Positions 12,620 to 25,779 of a DNA stretch of 64,000 nucleotides are shown one piece after another. Position 1 is the stretch's first letter. Each line of letters begins with the position of its first letter. The translations under genes and the position numbers were made by a program. This stretch comes from Glandiceps talaboti (taxonomy: Eukaryota; Hemichordata; Enteropneusta; Spengelidae). Under the pieces are notes generated by a model, which was not told the origin of the DNA, searched no databases, and was given only the letters and a program-made list of their open reading frames with translations. The stretch covers positions 1,813,501 to 1,877,500 of the forward strand of contig NC_135565.1 of assembly GCF_964340395.1 (NCBI RefSeq), in the 5' to 3' direction.

Positions 12620-12795
12620 AAATGTTTTCAAATACATATGATAGCAATGAACATAAAGTGTTACAGTTGTATTTATTGTTTTCAAATACATATGATAGCA
12701 ATGAACATACAGCATTACACAGTTGTATTTATTGTTTTCAAATACATATGATAGCAATGAACATACAGCGTTACACAGTTGTATTTATTGTTTTA
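12620..12795. repeat. 54-56 bp repeat, 3 copies
   Basis: Copies contain GTTTTCAAATACATATGATA and GCAATGAACATA and begin at about 12624, 12678 and 12734. Confidence 0.85.
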
Positions 12796-13097
12796 ATATA
12801 AAGGTCATGACTAAATTTTTTCTTTAGTATCTCATATTTATCAAATCACAGAAAAATGACAAAATGAGACACCATTTAACATATATTCTGCAGGCGTATT
12901 TAGTGTATACATGTCTATAGGATATTAAAAAATATTCTTTAGTTCCGGTTACTCGACCCCACCCAGTTTTTCACACAGAACCTAAATTGTTATTTTTTTT
13001 ATGTACTTGAGAAAAAATAATAAAATCGTGAAAATTGTGAAGCCTGCAACAAATAGTGGATGTGGAAACTGACATCAACTTAAAATGACAATAAAAT

Positions 13098-14095
<998 letters not shown>

Positions 14096-14318
14096 TCTCA
14101 TAAAGCCTAGTTAGGTTATGTTTCCAATTGGCTAGTGAGAAACACCATCAACCAATCACTGATAGTTGTTTTTGGTCCTCTTAAACAATGTCTCATGTAT
14201 TATAAACAGTGAGTAACCAGTGATGCTTGAGGTGGCATATTCTGCACTGGTGAATTCCAAAAAACCATGGTTTTCATAACTTCAATATCTTACAGCTATG
14301 TTTCTTTGTCTTTTCACA

Positions 14319-14562
14319 TCAATGGATCACCTGTACAATTTTTGGACCTGGTCCAACTCTCTGTGGGGGTGGCGGCAGTCGATGTGAGTGTGTCAGTCTG
14401 CCCATCAATGGTTGGAAGTCTTGCGGCCAGTGATAAATTATGGTGTTCCGTAACCATAAAGGCACACATCGGTCAGTGTAGCCAGGCATAACTACAGGTA
14501 TAATGCGATAATACCGAGATCCCTGTTCCCGATACTCTGTATGCATCAATGTGGTGATATAT
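14319..14562 (-). CDS. TRAF3IP2-like: Act1-like gene exon 5 (SEFIR C-terminal half, stop)
   Basis: The acceptor ends TCATCTTACAACAG. The phase-2 start completes an Arg codon and reads YITTLMHTEYREQG, then PLWLRNT and a Pro-rich tail to TGA at 14321-14319. Confidence 0.9.
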
Positions 14563-17500
14563 CTGTTGTAAGATGAAAGTAGGTATACAGAGATCAGAAT
14601 AAAACAAGTTTTTAAGAAAGACACAGCCCCCCCCCCCCTAAATTTATGTGGCCAATGGGTGAATTGGATTTTTTAAAATGATGACTGAGAAGGTAAAGTG
14701 TAAAGATACAAGCTGAAAGGTCATTTTGAATTAAGTTTTTATGTGTTTTTGTTTCATTGTTTTTCTGTGAGTTGCTGTTACATAAAATATGGCCATCATT
14801 CAGTAAAAAGTTATATACAAAACGATATTACTGGTTGACATGGAAAGATATATATGCTGATTACCCTCATTAATACATTGATTGATGACTAAAGACGACT
14901 CCTACCTTGTGTTTAAACTGTGATCATTTACATTGGTTGGAACCACCTCCATTTTGGCTTCCACCTCATAGGCAGCACTACAACAAACCAGAATGAAGTC
15001 ACATGTCTGGAATTGATGATTCAGCCATCCTACTCTGTCTTCTGTCACCTTGGGGAACTCCTTTCTCTTCATATCAAGTTTGACATCAAATCCATTCAAT
15101 GTAAGGTTCTCTAATAGATTTCTGACTCCATTTTTGGAGTTGATCTGGTCACTGCTGTATGTTAGGAAAACCTTGGTATTTGCTGGATGGAGATAACAGG
15201 AATGAAGGCATTAGTGATACAGCCATTCATCTATCACTATACATCAACAAAGACATTTAAACTTTTAAAGTACTGCACACATTTTATATTTAGTGAAAAC
15301 AAAACTGAACCTTTCACCTACACCTGTGGACTTGTTCACCAGTCTGATGTTCTGGGCTGGTCACATGACTCATCACTGGTGACATGTGACAAAAAAGAAT
15401 AGAATCCTGACTTTAAATGTCTTTGTTGATACAGCAAGCTACACAGATTAGCTTGCAACAATACAAATGTACAATAATACACATACATAACAATGCATTA
15501 ATTTACAGTAAATTACACAAACATACACAATCCATATATTCACCATCCCCAGATCACATCCATTGATTTACAGTAAATTACACAAACATACACAATCCAT
15601 ATATTCACCATCCCCAGATCACATCCATTCATTTACAGTAAATTACACAAACATACACAATCCATATATTCACCATCCCCAGATCACATCCATTCATTTA
15701 CAGTAAATTACACAAACATACACAATCCATATATTCACCATCCCCAGATCACATCCATTCATTTACAGTAAATTACACAAACATACACAATCCATATATT
15801 CACCATCCCCAGATCACATCCATTCATTTACAGTAAATTACACAAACATACACAATCCATATATTCACCATCCCCAGATCACATCCATTGATTTACAGTA
15901 AATTACACAAACATACACAATCCATATATTCACCATCCCCAGATCACATCCATTCATTTACAGTAAATTACACAAACATACACAATCCATATATTCACCA
16001 TCCCCAGATCACATCCATTGATTTACAGTAAATTACACAAACATACACAATCCATATATTCACCATCCCCAGATCACATCCATTGATTTACAGTAAATTA
16101 CACAAACATACACAATCCATATATTCACCATCCCCAGATCACATCCATTGATTTACAGTAAATTACACAAACATACACAATCCATATATTCACCATCCCC
16201 AGATCACATCCATTGATTTACAGTAAATTACACAAACATACACAATCCATATATTCACCATCCCCAGATCACATCCATTGATTTACAGTAAATTACACAA
16301 ACATACACAATCCATATATTCACCATCCCCAGATCACATCCATTGATTTACAGTAAATTACACAAACATACACAATCCATATATTCACCATCCCCAGATC
16401 ACATCCATTGATTTACAGTAAATTACACAAACATACACAATCCATATATTCACCATCCCCAGATCACATCCATTGATTTACAGTAAATTACACAAACATA
16501 CACAATCCATATATTCACCATCCCCAGATCACATCCATTCATTTACAGTAAATTACACAAACATACACAATCCATATATTCACCATCCCCAGATCACATC
16601 CATTCATTTACAGTAAATTACACAAACATACACAATCCATATATTCACCATCCCCAGATCACATCCATTCATTTACAGTAAATTACACAAACATACACAA
16701 TCCATATATTCACCATCCCCAGATCACATCCATTCATTTACAGTAAATTACACAAACATACACAATCCATATATTCACCATCCCCAGATCACATCCATTG
16801 ATTTACAGTAAATTACACAAACATACACAATCCATATATTCACCATCCCCAGATCACATCCATTCATTTACAGTAAATTACACAAACATACACAATCCAT
16901 ATATTCACCATCCCCAGATCACATCCATTCATTTTCTCCATCTAATCAATTAAGTAATCAATTAAGTAATCAATGTATCTATCTGTCTGTCTGTAGTAAC
17001 CTATCTACATTGTGGTTCTAGGACAAATGCCCCCTGGACAAATGCCCCAGACAAATGCCCCTGTAGGACAAATGCCCCCCCGGTAGGACTGTCATCACCT
17101 ACAAATAGAGATCGAATAGGGATTACCCTTAAAATATAGTTTTATCATGTTTATTGTATAACAGATGAATAGACAGAAGACGTTAAAAAAATATTGAATT
17201 CGACCAAAATATGGCATGATTTGGTTTTATCACTTTTATTGTATTATTACCAAAAGCGTGCTTATAAAGCTTATATTAGGCATGCTAATAAAGTCGCTAA
17301 TGTGACCAAGAAAGGCGCATTTGGGGCGGCTTCTTAGCATACGCTCTTTATCACTTGTATTGTATTATTGATGAATGGACAGAAACTGGCTTGGAAGATG
17401 TTTAATTCGACCAAGAAATGTGTGATTTCGTGTACTTATGTTAAATATTACCCTGTTCTTTTATAGGTATATTTCTTTGATCTTTCAGACTTCACACCTT

Positions 17501-17925
17501 TTTGACCAATTAGAGCACGGCAAGTGAGTCTATTTTTTCATACACTATCCGAAATCAAAGTGATTAAACCATATTTTAAGTACACCACTCATAATCACAC
17601 CCTTCTTGGTCTTTTCATTTGTAATACAATAGAAGTGATATTTTAAGTACATTGCTCAAAATCACATCTTTCAATTGCACTATGGTAGAAATGCTAACCC
17701 TAGTAAGTAACCCTAAAAAACATGCTTTTTTCGGTTGAATCGTGAGCCATCTCCTACCATAGGCATTTGTTTGGGGGCATTTGTCTGGGGAGCATTTGTC
17801 CAGGGGGCATTTGTCATGTTACCCTACATTTTATATCTGCTGATATCTGCTGATATCTGTCTGTCTGTCAAGACGTACATTTTATATCTATCTATCTGTC
17901 TGTCTGTCAAGACGTACATTTTATA

Positions 17926-17966
<41 letters not shown>

Positions 17967-20900
17967 TCATTCATCCTCAGTTCTATTTACTTATCTATCC
18001 ATCCATCAACCAATTTCTCCAGTATTAATGCACCTAGTGTGATTGTCCACTTTATTTACCTCGTGCTACACCTCGTGGAACGGCCACTGAATGTAGTCCA
18101 TCAGGTTGTAATTGACTTGGTACATTATTGTAACATGAAACAGGATGTCTGCTTCTTTGATCACACATTGGTGAAGGAGGTTGTCGTTGTACTGCTCTGT
18201 TTGCAGGCACATTATGTCTGTTCTGTACATGCTGTGACCTTTGTTCAGGGGGGTCCCTGTACCTGTCATCAGGCATTTCACTTGTATGGTGGCTATGTAC
18301 ACCTTGTGGTGGAGGCCTATCTCTAGGCCAGGTTCCCCTTTGAAGTAATGAAGCTTGTGACTCAGCCAAGGAAGATTCATCACAAATGGAGTCAGATATG
18401 CTTCTGGTGAGATTTTTGGGATGCCCTCCTTGGTGTTGGTGCATTAGTTCACTGGGTGCAGACTGTGATGATGTTGATGATCCTGTGGACGGACTTCTTT
18501 CTCTTCTTTCAATCTGCGGAGATGAGTTGCATGATGACGCCTTTCCTTCTGTCTGTGCACCCACAGGTGCCTGCCTATCATTAAACTGACGGCAACTAGT
18601 TGTACATCTGCTGGTATATTCATGGAATGGTGGTTCAATACTCAAAAGAGTCCTTGGTTCATCACAGCTTGACAATGCAATTGGGCATACAGCTGACTGT
18701 GATGTACGTTGCATGTTGTACTGCCCACTTTGAACTGCATTCTGCCTTGAGTGTAACTGTAAAGCTGATGTACACTGGGTCAGATCTCTCATCTCTACAC
18801 ATTCCTGTCTCCTGTCATTGGGGTTCACTACTTCTCTTTGTGAATATCTAGCCCTCACTTCATTGTGTGCAGACTGTGTTTGGTGATTATCATCATTGCT
18901 GTTGACAGGGTAAAACACTTGATTGTATTCATACCTCTCTGACTGCCTAACAGGTGGCGGTGCATATAAATGTGACTCACATCTCCCTGATGGACTGGTG
19001 GGTAGCTGTGCGAATTGCTGTCCCTCACCCCAAGGACATGTCTGAGACTGGTCCGAATACTGCCTAATAACAGTATTCTGTGTGTTCCGTTTAGGACTAG
19101 CATTTCCTCTGTCTTGCAATCCTGGATCACCAAGTTGACTATGGTCTTGAGTAGAATGAGTTGGTTGCCTGCCGGATATATATACATTTGGTTCCATGCT
19201 AGGATGTACAGATATTGAGAAAGATACATCTGGGGTGGTCACATTTACCTCACTTGAAGAATTAGATGAAGGAAAACTGCATGAATCTTCTTCTCCACCT
19301 CTGAAACATGATCTTTGCGATTGAAACAATTCACCAGCTGAAGTCAGAAAGGATAAGAAAGTGTATATCAGCACTGGTAAGGCTTTACTAACAATTACTT
19401 TGATCTGCTAAGGGTAATTACACATAATATCAAGTTTTATCTCCATGTCAGCATAAATACGTCGCAAAAATTTAAACTTAATATTACTGCACTTTATTAG
19501 GCAGTTTTGTTTAGTTCTGTTATTGCCAAACACATGATATCCACATGACCACATGAAGGACGTATGATGTCCACATGAAGAACATATGATGTCCACATGA
19601 AGAACATATGATGTCCACATGAAGAACATATGATGTCCACATGAAGAACATATGTCCACATGAAGAACATATGATGTCCACATGAAGAACATATGATATC
19701 CACATGAAGAACATATGATGTCCACATGAAGAACATATGATGTCCACATGAAGAACGTACATGTATGATGTCCACATGAAGAATACATGATAACTATAAC
19801 TTGCAATACCCAATATTGGCATGTAAAATCATTGATATAAATAGCATGCAATACCCATGATATCAAAATGTAATATCTATTATATCGGCATATACATACC
19901 TTGCACAATACAGAACAATGCAGAGTTAATTACCGATAGTTAGTTAAAATGGTGCTACACTAGTGGTGACATGGCGGATAGTTGCTCTCATAATTTTATT
20001 GTGTCATTTGCTTAGTGCATTGTCCTATTCTGCCAGTAAATTATAAATATCAAGCAAGAAGGTATCTAGTATGGGTTCAAGTCTGTATCAACTGTTTTTA
20101 ATACTCCTGTTGGTGTTACTTGGACATTCCTGATGGTGTTACTTGGACCTTCTCATTTCGGTTGCATTGTGTATATGGAACACAGCACTGGCCATGGTGG
20201 ATTCTACACTTACACCCGGGAATGTCTGCTATGCTCATGATTTAAAAGAAATTGGCAATATGTAAATACTTCAATGTGTCTGTGATCATTTGAATAGCTA
20301 ATGTATAATATATTGCTTGCACATTTATGTAAGGATATGCAAATTATATCCTAATATTTATGCACATTAGCCACCCCTTAATATTTTCATCTGTGGAGAA
20401 CACTACACTGTGAAGCCTGTACTAAAAAACAGAAACTATGGATAAATACCTTTGTATGCATTAATAATAACCAAGACTAGATCATTACGGACCAGTTTAT
20501 GACAAATTCTGATGAAATCCCTCAGAGTTGCATTTGGGTGGCTCTGACTCCAATATCGAAACACTTCCATCGTTGGTTTCTGTCCACAAAGCCTTTTAGC
20601 TTCTATTGCCTACAGACAGAGAAGAAAGAACAAAACAATAACGCCAATGGCATTGTAGTACAACTGTACATTTCTTTTTTAAATGTTTATCCACATACTG
20701 ATCCATGCTAGGTATAAAACTTGAAAGTTTTCATTTTCTGAATGTTTTTCCAGTTAGGCATAATTTGCATACATTTTTTTGATTGTTTTACTTACTATCT
20801 ACCAGATAATGTTACTTTAGCAAAATATACTGGCATTTGGTTGTTTAGGCCTAATTATGTCAAAATGTTTAGAACATCTACAGAACATTTCTAGAAACAT

Positions 20901-23030
20901 CACATGAGATATAAATTTTTGACCAAAAGTTACATTTTTGCACCTAATTTGCATATCACTGATGAGATCATTACAATGCTTAATGGCTCTTTATCTACAT
21001 ACCCTAAATGTATCCTCATTAAATTTCAGCCCAATCTGCCCAGTAGTTTTGGAACTAAACATTTTTGACCAAAAGTCACATTTATAGACCTAGTTTGCAT
21101 ACCACTGATGGAATTACCACCTGATAAACACTTCTTAATCCAAACAACGTTCACACCAATTTTCAGCCCAATCTGCCAAGCAGTTTTGTAGGGTTTTTTG
21201 CCCAAAACGTACATCACTTTCATTCAAATTAATACGACAGAAAACATTTTCTACCAAATTTTCGCCGATTTTGACCATTTAAACAGTATACAGAAATTTT
21301 GTAGAAACACAAATGTTGGTATTTTGAATTTTTTTTGTAATAAAAATATTTTGTTTATTTGTGATATGTCAACAAATAAACAACATATGTTTTTTTTAAT
21401 TAATATTTTATTACATTAATCCATATTTTCGGTTCTGTGTGTCACATTTGAATGTATGTATTTCCAAGTATGATGTAGGAAATTTATTTTCCATTCAAAT
21501 GATACCTTATAAAATAAGCAACTCTTAGTATTTTTATATCAATTTGATTGCATACCACTCACTCTCACCGTATGTTAGTGAGGGGGCTGGTGGAGAACAA
21601 ACAATCCCACTTGGCCATTGGTGGTGAAAGGGTTAACTTGATGGTCCAGGTGTACTTAATTAACTTGATGGTCTAGGTGTACTTAATTAACTTGATGGTC
21701 CAGGTGTACTTAATTAACTTGATGGTCCAGGTGTACTTAATTAACTTGATGGTCCAGGTGTACTTAATTAACTTGATGGTCCAGGTGTACTTAATTAACT
21801 TGATGGTCCAGGTGTACTTAATTAACTTGATGGTCCAGGTGTACTTAATTAACTTGATGGTCTAGGTGTACTTAATTAACTTGATGGTCCAGGTGTACTT
21901 AATTAACTTGATGGTCCAGGTGTACTTAATTAACTTGATGGTCCAGGTGTACTTAATTAACTTGATGGTCTAGGTGTACTTAATTAACTTGATGGTCCAG
22001 GTGTACTTAATTAACTTGATGGTCCAGGTGTACTTAATTAACTTGATGGTCCAGGTGTACTTAATTAACTTGATGGTCCAGGTGTACTTAATTAACTTGA
22101 TGGTCCAGGTGTACTTAATTAACTTGATGGTCCAGGTGTACTTAATTAACTTGATGGTCCAGGTGTACTTAATTAACTTGCTCTAGGTGTATTTGGTCTA
22201 CATACATGTAGATATAATAACCAAGGTTGATCAAAGTTATGTAGATACAATTCAACATAGATAACAAGCCCCCTTGTATGTCATATGCCTTCATCGTAGA
22301 TGACATCGTCCCCGCTGATTGGGAGCTGTTGATCCCTGTTTGGATTGTAACACTTCTTATCAGTGATAGGTGCAATCACAAATTGACATTCATATGTACA
22401 ATGTACCTAATAGTACACTGCCCTTATACCAAGATTGACTGAAATTAATCTGCTCAGACATGTCTGCCAAATGGCTCCAGAGATGAACAAATTATAACAG
22501 AATGGCTGCCTAGCAGTCCTGTTGGATCATATTGTGACACAAGTTGACTATATGATATGTATACATGTACATCATACAAATGTAGTACATTGTCTTTAAA
22601 TGAAGTTTTAATGGAAACTGTTCATGCATGTCTGTGTAATGGTCCCAAACATGGAAAAATCATAACAAAATGTTCAAAGCCATTATGCACGGATGGATGG
22701 ATGGACGGACCTCAATCTATAACCCACACAGTCTTCGCCCGGCAGGGACTAATAATACCCAAGGCTGATCAAAGTTGATGTCTCCCCTTCCCTCTCCATT
22801 ACTTCTTCCTCTCTCCTACATGTACAATGTAAGCACAACCCTGGAAACAATCAAAGTCATATTTGTATACTTACTGTTATAATATCTAAACTCAATTCAC
22901 ATGCTTCACATGCTAGATGTCGCCAATTATTACCAGTCTCAGGGTCCAACAAGTCAGCTAGTTTGTCCTGGACACAGTATCTCACTGTTTTAAATGGTAG
23001 ATTCTTCACGCAATCTGGAATTTCATCCAT
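14319..23030 (-). CDS. TRAF3IP2-like: Act1/CIKS-like adaptor: DEATH domain + disordered region + SEFIR domain (704 aa)
   Basis: Five exons join in perfect phase: 23030-22875, 20609-20450, 19337-18060, 15182-14906 and 14562-14319. Residues 1-105 form a DEATH domain (LADLLDPETGNNWRHLA at 24-40; a later helix with LRDFIRICHKL). Residues 106-531 are one large exon, low-complexity and rich in Ser, Gln, Arg and Pro, without a recognisable fold. Residues 532-690 form a SEFIR domain: KVFLTYSSD (535-543), NGFDVKLD (561-568), CDFILVCCSAAY (592-603) and EYREQGSRYYRIIPVV (633-648). The C-terminus resembles vertebrate Act1, with a Pro-rich tail and a final VQVIH. Act1 binds IL-17 receptor SEFIR domains and recruits TRAFs. 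A DEATH-SEFIR arrangement is known for the nematode Act1 homologue. I found no clean TRAF6-binding PxExx(aromatic/acidic) motif in the linker and no clear U-box. Assignment as an Act1-type adaptor is firm; signalling details are inferred. Confidence 0.9.
14906..15182 (-). CDS. TRAF3IP2-like: Act1-like gene exon 4 (SEFIR N-terminal half)
   Basis: The acceptor ends CTCCATCCAG and the donor is ACAAG|GTAGGA. It encodes the SEFIR strand A motif, the helix after it, and the CDFILVCCS strand. The exon is 277 nt, phase 1 in and phase 2 out. Confidence 0.92.
15496..16934. repeat. 65-bp minisatellite, about 22 copies, in Act1-like intron 3
   Basis: Units contain TTTACAGTAAATTACACAAA and CACCATCCCCAGATCACATC. 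Copies are nearly identical and differ chiefly at one base (CATTGATTT or CATTCATTT), with runs of one type, as expected for recent unequal exchange. Confidence 0.97.
17022..17815. mobile_element. Fold-back (long inverted repeat) element, 794 bp
   Basis: The left end has tandem GACAAATGCCCCCTG, GACAAATGCCCCA and GACAAATGCCCC. The right end has their reverse complements in mirrored order, ending GGGGGCATTTGTC. Further in, TATCACTTTTATTGTATTA on the left mirrors GTAATACAATAGAAGTGATA on the right. No ORF is present. This is the structure of a Foldback-type or long-TIR MITE. It lies inside intron 3 of the Act1-like gene. I could not identify a target-site duplication. Confidence 0.7.
17830..17966. 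repeat. Microsatellite block, (CTGT)n with TATC interruptions
   Basis: Runs of CTGT and TATC with a repeated phrase CAAGACGTACATTTTATATC. It sits between the fold-back element and exon 3 of the Act1-like gene. Confidence 0.9.
18060..19337 (-). CDS. TRAF3IP2-like: Act1-like gene exon 3 (disordered linker)
   Basis: A single 1278-nt exon has acceptor CTTTCTGACTTCAG and donor CGAG|GTAAAT, phase 1 on both sides. It encodes about 426 residues rich in Ser, Gln, Arg, Pro and His, with no hydrophobic core. Its length, with no stop in 1.3 kb of repeat-rich DNA, and its phase match to both neighbours show it is coding. Confidence 0.9.
19548..19785. repeat. 22-bp minisatellite, about 11 copies, in Act1-like intron 2
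   Basis: Unit ATGATGTCCACATGAAGAAC plus AT. The period is not a multiple of three, so all three minus frames show the same peptide in turn, which is an artefact. Confidence 0.95.
20450..20609 (-). CDS. TRAF3IP2-like: Act1-like gene exon 2 (DEATH domain second half)
   Basis: The acceptor ends TTCTCTGTCTGTAG and the donor is ACAAAG|GTATTT. It reads MEVFRYWSQSHPNATLRDF, then IRICHKLVRND, the last helices of a DEATH fold. Phase 0 in, phase 1 out. Confidence 0.88.
20640..21215 (+). repeat. Dispersed repeat family A, copy 3 (internally deleted)
   Basis: Starts ACGCCAATGGCATTGTAGTA. Most ~110-bp subrepeats are missing; the 3' body (AATTTCAGCCCAATCTGCCC) is present. It lies in intron 1 of the Act1-like gene, antisense to it, and begins about 30 bp upstream of exon 2. 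Confidence 0.75.
21635..22188. repeat. 27-bp minisatellite, about 20 copies, in Act1-like intron 1
   Basis: Unit TTAACTTGATGGTCCAGGTG plus TACTTAA. Nearly perfect, with a CCAGG/CTAGG variant. Each junction makes the palindrome TTAATTAA. The period of 27 keeps a frame open; not coding. Confidence 0.97.
22580..22770 (-). repeat. Dispersed repeat family B (inverted copy)
   Basis: The end CTTCGCCCGGCAGGGACTAA is the reverse complement of the start of the element at 63590 (TTAGTCCCTGCCAGACGAAG), apart from two or three changes. Both have GGATGG runs next to it and phrases such as CATGCATGTCTG further in. It has no ORF of its own. Confidence 0.6.
22875..23030 (-). CDS. TRAF3IP2-like: Act1-like gene exon 1 (start, DEATH domain first half)
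   Basis: ATG at 23030 opens MDEIPDCVKNLPFKTVRYCV, followed by the conserved NNWRHLA helix. The donor is ATAACA|GTAAGT, phase 0. I chose this ATG because it directly precedes the domain. An upstream AG (CTTGCTTGTAG, near 23087) suggests that the 5' UTR is spliced and the promoter lies farther upstream. Confidence 0.88.
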
Positions 23031-23435
23031 TCTTTACGGTAGTTGCTGGTGTAGGTGTCTTCACATTATACACACAAGTACTACAAGCAAGAAGACGTTT
23101 TTAGATTAGAGAAGACACTATACAAATGTACATGTAAATTGTACTTGTCAGTGTGACTAATGGATTTAATAAATTCCTGCTTGTAATTCCCTAAGGGGTT
23201 CCAATGAGAGTGGCGCTGAGATACTGATAGAGTATATGATGATTGGCTTAATTTCAGTGAACACTAAAATCACGATAGTTTTTTTTTTTGCATGATGCAG
23301 AGAAAGTTTATTGTACATGTATCTGCCCGTGTCAGGATTGATCTGTCGGCATCTGGCACAACTGCGGCTGTTATGTGAATGACAAAACCCCTAAAATTCA
23401 CTCACTTCTGTTTTTCTTTCCAGCAATTTCAAAAA

Positions 23436-23640
23436 TAGCGCTAATGGCATTGTAGCACAACTGTACAGTTTTTAAAAATGTTTATCCACACACTGATCCA
23501 TGCTACATGTGTACATGTACATGTAGGTATACATTGTAGGAGTTCACTTGCTGTTGCCTATCCAGCCCTGTTGTTATCTTTGCAATACAGCGATCATTTG
23601 GCTGTTGCTATGGGCACGGTCAGTTTGCATTTCAGAATAT
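23436..23640 (+). repeat. Dispersed repeat family A, copy 4 (5' end only)
   Basis: GCTAATGGCATTGTAGCAC, then one GGCTGTTGCTATGGGC subrepeat, after which homology stops. Confidence 0.75.
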
Positions 23641-23742
23641 ACAGTTTACATGCATGAACATTCGATTTTTGTGATTTTACCCAATTTTAGCAGTTTCTAG
23701 TTTTTTAGGGAATATGATGATGTACCCCATTTTTTCTTTTCA

Positions 23743-24776
23743 GATTTGAATTTATTGCTATATATTCTACGTGTACATCTGAATTTATTGCTATATATTC
23801 TACGTGTACATCTGAATTTATTGCTATATATTCTACGTGTACATCTGAATTTATTGCTATATATTCTACGTGTACATCTGAATTTATTGCTATATATTCT
23901 ACGTGTACATCTGAATTTATTGCTATATATTCTACGTGTACATCTGAATTTATTGCTATATATTCTACGTGTACATCTGAATTTATTGCTATATATTCTA
24001 CGTGTACATCTGAATTTATTGCTATATATTCTACGTGTACATCTGAATTTATTGCTATATATTCTACGTGTACATCTGAATTTATTGCTATATATTCTAC
24101 GTGTACATCTGAATTTATTGCTATATATTCTACGTGTACATCTGAATTTATTGCTATATATTCTACGTGTACATCTGAATTTATTGCTATATATTCTACG
24201 TGTACATCTGAATTTATTGCTATATATTCTACGTGTACATCTGAATTTATTGCTATATATTCTACGTGTACATCTGAATTTATTGCTATATATTCTACGT
24301 GTACATCTGAATTTATTGCTATATATTCTACATGTACATCTGAATTTATTGCTATATATTCTACATGTACATCTGAATTTATTGCTATATATTCTACGTG
24401 TACATCTGAATTTATTGCTATATATTCTACATGTACATCTGAATTTATTGCTATATATTCTACGTGTACATCTGAATTTATTGCTATATATTCTACATGT
24501 ACATCTGAATTTATTGCTATATATTCTACGTGTACATCTGAATTTATTGCTATATATTCTACGTGTACATCTGAATTTATTGCTATATATTCTACATGTA
24601 CATCTGAATTTATTGCTATATATTCTACGTGTACATCTGAATTTATTGCTATATATTCTACATGTACATCTGAATTTATTGCTATATATTCTACGTGTAC
24701 ATCTGAATTTATTGCTATATATTCTACGTGTACATCTGAATTTATTGCTATATATTCTACATGTACATGTACATCT
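23743..24776. repeat. 33-bp minisatellite, 31 copies, open on both strands
   Basis: Unit GAATTTATTGCTATATATTC plus TACGTGTACATCT. Copies are identical except for an ACGTG/ACATG variant. With a period of 33 and no stop in the unit, the minus strand is open for 387 codons (11-residue repeat DVHVEYIAINS) and the plus strand for 354. It lies 0.7 kb upstream of the Act1-like start on the same strand. I see no splice sites or conserved flank that would make it a gene. Confidence 0.95.
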
Positions 24777-25365
24777 GCAAAGTTTGATTTGGAATCTATG
24801 GTTAACATGAAACTAAGCAAACCTCCTTTTAATGAAAACACTTTCAGTGTGTCAACAGCACACATCATACCTCAATCTGTAAGTCACAGCGAGAGAGAAA
24901 CGCACATAATTAGCACATGACTATCATCAATTGACACATAGCACTGTGCTTTCAATATCATCACAATATCTTAATTACCATGGCAACAATATTGAAAGTA
25001 CCGATAGGATGCCTAGTCTGGACCACCTGTCTCGGTTGCATCAAATTTCTGTACAAACGCCCCTCTTTCTCCCTCCCCCCTCCCCAGCTACATATATGTG
25101 CATGGACAGTGTTGACATCCCATTTTATGCATGCATAAGCTGTGTCAATAAAATATGGCAAGGAGGGGACAACATCGTCAGCCGTGTCGGTCAAAAACAT
25201 GTATTTTCTAACATGCTTTAGGCAATGGTAAAACCTACTTGGTCATATACATATACTGTACAGTTGCATTGCTTCAGTGATAGGACATCTCAGTAGCATA
25301 TCAATTATATGATATGTGTTTCTTTTTACATGTGGTTTGTGCTATGAAAAGTCTATCTCAGTCAG
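24777..25365. other. No gene seen
   Basis: AT-rich unique sequence without convincing exons; overlapping short ORFs on both strands have no domain character. Confidence 0.5.
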
Positions 25366-25371
25366 ATGTGG

Positions 25372-25765
25372 TCCAGTACATACAGGGGTGGGAAGTGTAT
25401 CACAAGAATTACACCCTCACATACATCTATCTCAGTACAGTACATACAGGGGTGGGAAGTGTATCACAAGAATTACACCCTCTCATATCTATCTCAGTAC
25501 AGTACATACAGGGGTGGGAAGTGTATCACAAGAATTACACCCTCTCATACATCTATCTCAGTACAGTACATACAGGGGTGGGAAGTGTATCACAAGAATT
25601 ACACCCTCTCATATCTACATGTATCTCAGTACACTGTACAGTACATACAGGGGTGGGAAGTGTATCACAAGAATTACACCCTCTCATACATCTATCTCAG
25701 TACAGTACATACAGGGGTGGGAAGTGTATCACAAGAATTACACCCTCTCATATTTATCCCAGTAA
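25372..25765. repeat. ~62-bp minisatellite, 6 copies
   Basis: Units contain TACAGGGGTGGGAAGTGTAT and CACAAGAATTACACCCTC. Unit length varies by a few bases, so all three frames show shifted versions of the same peptide. Confidence 0.95.
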
Positions 25766-25779
25766 AAATAAGCGATCAG

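Noticed and set aside
18386-18851. Plus-strand ORFs opposite the Act1-like linker exon
   Set aside because: Antisense shadows of a well-supported minus-strand coding exon.
23705-24868. 387-codon and 354-codon ORFs as repeat-protein genes
   Set aside because: They exist because the 33-bp unit lacks stops on both strands. The flanks show no signal peptide, conserved domain or splice sites.
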